Assembly (NCBI GenBank): GCA_040389165.1
Contig: JAZKAK010000003.1
Coordinates: 1-64,000, forward strand
Direction: 5' to 3'
Length of the DNA: 64,000 bases
Source of the DNA: CAIOTO01 sp040389165
GTDB taxonomy: Bacteria > Pseudomonadota > Alphaproteobacteria > Paracaedibacterales > CAIOTO01
Under the pieces are notes generated by a model that was not told where the DNA came from, did no database searches, and saw only the letters and a list, made by a program, of their open reading frames with translations. Shown one piece after another: positions 61,520-64,000 of the stretch; positions within the stretch are counted from its first letter, which is position 1, and each line of letters starts with the position of its first letter. The position numbers and the translations under genes were made by a program.

Positions 61520-62857
61520 ATGAACGAACGTACATATACAGCACTTAAATCTATTTTCTCGTTTGAGACATTCTTTGTCTTATTTTTGTTTTCTCCCCAA
61601 TTTAAAAGCGCATATCCTTTTTCCTTAGCGCCAAATCTTTCCCTTTTACTGGCCATCATTCTGCTTGCATGGTTTGTCATTCTTTATCGAAAATGCCCTG
61701 AAATTAACGTATTAACCCTTGAAACATCGGCATTCTTAGTGTTTAGCGGATGGTGTCTCGTGAGTTCATTTTGGGTTGATCGAACCACGTACTCAATCAG
61801 CAAAGCGTTGTGTTTTGGCGTTTACACAGTCCCGGCATTCTTTATGGCTTATTGTATAATTGGTACCAATCAACACAGACTAAAACGATTTTTGTATGCC
61901 ATAGGTATTCTTTCCTTTTGGGTACACTTAGCCTCGTATAAAGATCTTATCCTGTCCCATTGGCACCGAGTGGATGTGCTGGGGGCTAATTATTTAGTGA
62001 CGGGTCAGACGCTAGGCTTTGGCTTTATTTGCCTTTGTCTTTTATCTTTTTTCCTATTGAAAGAGTGCGAAAAGCAAGGGAACGAAGGGCAAGAGTGCGA
62101 AAAGCAAGGGAGCGAAGAGGGCGCGATCGCTGAGAAAAAAGCACTGCGGCAACGGTTCGTATTTTGGCTGCTCATGCTCGTGTGTGGAAGCACTGCGACC
62201 ATTCAGCTGCATTTAGGGGGCAGGGGGCCTGTACTCGGGTTACTGTTAACGCTTATGTATTTTTATATCTATGGAGCGCGGCATGGAAATGCACGGCTTT
62301 GTGGCAAGCATTTCTTTACTGTTAGTTTGACGTGTTTCTTAAGTTATTTCTTCGTTAGTTGGCTTTTCGATACGCAAACATGTTCTTTTGTGTCACGTGC
62401 CAGCAGAATCATTTTCCCCCAGGAAATAGCGCCCAATACATTTGCAATGGATGAATCATTAGGACTACGACTTGAATATTATGAATCAGCACTCGCGCTC
62501 TTTTTAAAGCACCCGCTACTGGGAGTAGGCTTTGGTGGATGGGCACACCTGCATGACACCCTTTATCACTATGTACCCGAGCCACACGATTTAAGAGACG
62601 TCTTTTGGCGTCATCCACATAATATTGGCCTGGAAGTGCTTGTTGAAACAGGCTTAGTTGGTAGCTTGCTGGGGATATGGTGCGGGGCGCTTGTTTTCAG
62701 GAAGATTGTCTTTAAACGACTTATCCATTCTTTTTTAGACGCAGCGCCCATTCTATTGCTCATCTTTAGTTTTTTTAATGCGCTAAAATCAGGAGACTTA
62801 AATGATAATATCTTGTTTTTTGTGATGGCTGGCATTATTGCTGCAAAGAAAAAATAG
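61520..62857 (+). CDS. O-antigen ligase / Wzy-type membrane protein
   Basis: The 445-residue polytopic protein has 10-12 hydrophobic segments and the ligase-family periplasmic loop motif HPLLGVGFGGW...FWRHPHNIGLEVLVETGLVGSLLG (about 333-396). WaaL-type enzymes attach O-antigen to lipid A-core; Wzy-type relatives polymerise O-units, and the two are hard to tell apart. A cytosol- or loop-facing tandem ECEKQG[NS]E repeat (30-bp units at 62062 and 62092) is unusual. With lpxI and the GT9/GT4 pair it supports LPS production. Confidence 0.82.
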   Translation: MNERTYTALKSIFSFETFFVLFLFSPQFKSAYPFSLAPNLSLLLAIILLAWFVILYRKCPEINVLTLETSAFLVFSGWCLVSSFWVDRTTYSISKALCFGVYTVPAFFMAYCIIGTNQHRLKRFLYAIGILSFWVHLASYKDLILSHWHRVDVLGANYLVTGQTLGFGFICLCLLSFFLLKECEKQGNEGQECEKQGSEEGAIAEKKALRQRFVFWLLMLVCGSTATIQLHLGGRGPVLGLLLTLMYFYIYGARHGNARLCGKHFFTVSLTCFLSYFFVSWLFDTQTCSFVSRASRIIFPQEIAPNTFAMDESLGLRLEYYESALALFLKHPLLGVGFGGWAHLHDTLYHYVPEPHDLRDVFWRHPHNIGLEVLVETGLVGSLLGIWCGALVFRKIVFKRLIHSFLDAAPILLLIFSFFNALKSGDLNDNILFFVMAGIIAAKKK

Positions 62858-62885
62858 ATAAACGAAAACCATACCACCGTCACTT

Positions 62886-62994
62886 CGTCATCTTCGGACT
62901 CGATCCGAAGATCTCTACACGTGGAAGCGTATGAAATCATCAGCTATTTGCCTTTGAAACTTTATAGATCTTCGGATCGAGTCCGAAGATGACA
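62886..62994. repeat. Family C element with an internal deletion (109 bp)
   Basis: CGTCATCTTCGGACTCGATC..GAAGATCT and AGATCTTCGGATCGAGTCCG..GATGACA ends are intact, but about 20 bp of the interior (the GCATTGTCGTGAAGTTG part) are missing relative to 61219-61347. Confidence 0.8.
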
Positions 62995-63081
62995 CCCAAG
63001 GGGACGTAGGAGAGAGTGGGCTTAAAAATGACGAGAGCGATAAAAAAAGAGAGATACTCTCTTAATCCGCGAAAGAGCCAG

Positions 63082-63594
63082 TTAATCTTCGTACTTTTTC
63101 ATGCGCTTTACTTTATTGATAAACATTTGACGCTTTAGCGACGACAGATAATCGATGTACAATTTACCATCTAAATGATCAAGTTCATGCTGGATACATG
63201 TCGCCAAATTATCATCTGATTCAATGTGTTGCAGCGTTCCATTCTCATCGAGATAGTGCATCTTAATTGCTTTTGGGCGTGATACGTCAGCACGTAATTC
63301 TGGAACTGAAAGGCAGCCTTCAACACAGGTATTTAGCTCGTTCGATCGCCATGTAATTTCAGGATTCACCATTCTTAACAGTGTAGTTCCAGGGGCGCGT
63401 TCTGAAATATCAATAACAACAAGCCGCATACTAATGCCTACCTGCGGCGCAGCAAGGCCAACACCGTCTTCGGCATACATGGTTTCGATCATATCATCAA
63501 AAATTATGCGAATAGCATCGTCCACAACGGAAACGGGCTTCGCTTTAATACGAAGCCTTGAATCTGGAACGGTAAGTACAGTTAGCAAAGTCAT
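63082..63594 (-). CDS. def: Peptide deformylase
   Basis: The 170-residue metalloenzyme has all three motifs: GVGLAAPQVG (44-53), EGCLSVP (92-98) and QHELDHLDG (135-143). The metal ligands are C94, H136 and H140, and the catalytic base is E137. It removes the formyl group from new proteins. The leader upstream of the ATG is made of family B element sequence and shows no Shine-Dalgarno motif, yet the start MTLLTVLTVPDSRL fits the family. Usually def is next to fmt; here it follows ftsZ. Confidence 0.96.
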   Translation of the reverse strand: MTLLTVLTVPDSRLRIKAKPVSVVDDAIRIIFDDMIETMYAEDGVGLAAPQVGISMRLVVIDISERAPGTTLLRMVNPEITWRSNELNTCVEGCLSVPELRADVSRPKAIKMHYLDENGTLQHIESDDNLATCIQHELDHLDGKLYIDYLSSLKRQMFINKVKRMKKYED

Positions 63595-63597
63595 TTT

Positions 63598-63721
63598 ATA
63601 CCATTTTCAATACGTTTTGAGTAGCAAGACATCAAGATTCGAGCAGCGTTCGTTCCCACATGTACATGAGCAGCAGAGATATTGAAGAGGGCTGCACTAA
63701 TCGAAACTGAGTGAATTGGTA
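63598..63721. repeat. Family B element filling the ftsZ-def gap
   Basis: ATACCATTTTCAATACGTTT to GAGTGAATTGGTA. It leaves only 3 bp before the def start and 4 bp after the ftsZ stop, so it forms nearly the whole intergenic region. Confidence 0.85.
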
Positions 63722-63725
63722 GTGC

Positions 63726-64000
63726 TTAATTATTTCCACGACGCAAGAATGCAGGAATATCCAGCAAATCATTGTTATCATCCTCTGGACGACTATTTGT
63801 ATTTTTAACAACTTGCTCTGTCACAGGTTGTGGCTGAACACGATTGCGACTAACACCGGTAAAACGTTCAAACAAAGAAGGTGAGCGACGCGGTGTTTTT
63901 GATTCCATTGCCATTTCTCTTTCGGCATACGGATTTGTTGATCCCGTAAATGGCGCCCCATTAGGTGTATCATAATGATTACTACCTTGTGGTGCTGTAT
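63726..64000 (-). CDS. ftsZ: Cell division protein FtsZ, C-terminal end (5' part beyond window)
   Basis: The frame is open to the window edge and covers about 90 C-terminal residues: a disordered linker (GSNHYDTPNGAPFTGSTN, SKTPRRSPSLFERFTGVSR, QPQPVTEQVV) followed by the conserved C-terminal peptide LLDIPAFLRRGNN, which binds FtsA, ZipA and MinC in well-studied bacteria. The GTPase body lies outside. ftsZ is separated from murG-murC-murB by at least 35 kb and on the other strand, so the usual dcw cluster is broken. Confidence 0.9.
   Translation of the reverse strand, partial: TAPQGSNHYDTPNGAPFTGSTNPYAEREMAMESKTPRRSPSLFERFTGVSRNRVQPQPVTEQVVKNTNSRPEDDNNDLLDIPAFLRRGNN

Overview
The window reads as the chromosome of an AT-rich, host-associated alphaproteobacterium, most like the Holosporales/Rickettsiales-type intracellular bacteria. 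This is inferred from gene content: alphaproteobacterial core genes (atpB-atpE-atpF'-atpF, murG/murC/murB, rsmG-parA-parB, rnhB, def, ftsZ, ispB-trmN6, lpxI, phaC), interleaved with many Sec-exported proteins that lack obvious relatives or look eukaryote-directed (GT90 and GT32-like glycosyltransferases, a patatin phospholipase, an exported methyltransferase, ankyrin and coiled-coil proteins). Intergenic space is packed with small palindromic repeats. Genus and species cannot be fixed from sequence reading alone. No rRNA or tRNA gene and no intact transposase was seen.

Layout. 1-3.8 kb: an ATPase remnant, a class II aldolase and two secreted hypotheticals. 4.0-6.1 kb: two overlapping glycosyltransferases (GT9, GT4), probably for LPS or other glycans. 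6.4-9.4 kb: a CPBP membrane protease and the F0 ATP synthase operon. 9.5-16.1 kb: an accessory block with a secreted GT90-like protein, a DUF2155-like protein, a small secreted protein, a VOC protein and a large secreted twin GT32-like protein. 16.3-18.2 kb: thrS. 19.1-28.5 kb: murG, then a 5.5-kb block with two ankyrin-type secreted proteins, then murC-murB; the end of murG is duplicated just before murC. 28.6-36.2 kb: secreted coiled-coil and hypothetical proteins around an aromatic amino acid permease, ispB and trmN6. 36.6-45 kb: a DUF4143 ATPase, an OPT transporter, lpxI with an RluA-type pseudouridine synthase, a MarR regulator, a BolA-like protein and ald. 45.2-53.1 kb: a patatin, rnhB with a CPA2 antiporter, phaC, and rsmG-parA-parB with two perfect parS palindromes. 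53.3-64 kb: a TonB-dependent receptor, an exported methyltransferase, an MFS transporter, tyrS, a secreted protein split by one stop codon, an O-antigen ligase, def, and the C-terminal end of ftsZ.

The repeats are the most unusual part. Family A is a 163-bp non-autonomous element, present three times and flanked each time by a 9-bp target duplication (one copy has one mismatch). Family B is about 127 bp with ATACC...GGTAT ends; it sits against gene ends and supplies stop codons or C-terminal residues. Family C is 129 bp with 27-bp TGTCAT-headed inverted ends, and its ends have been amplified into tandem arrays. Families D and E are shorter, degenerate palindromes. Housekeeping genes are intact between them, while canonical clusters (murG-murC, murB-ftsZ, mnmG-rsmG) are broken up. 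This fits a genome reshaped by small repeats and by gain of secreted, host-directed proteins.
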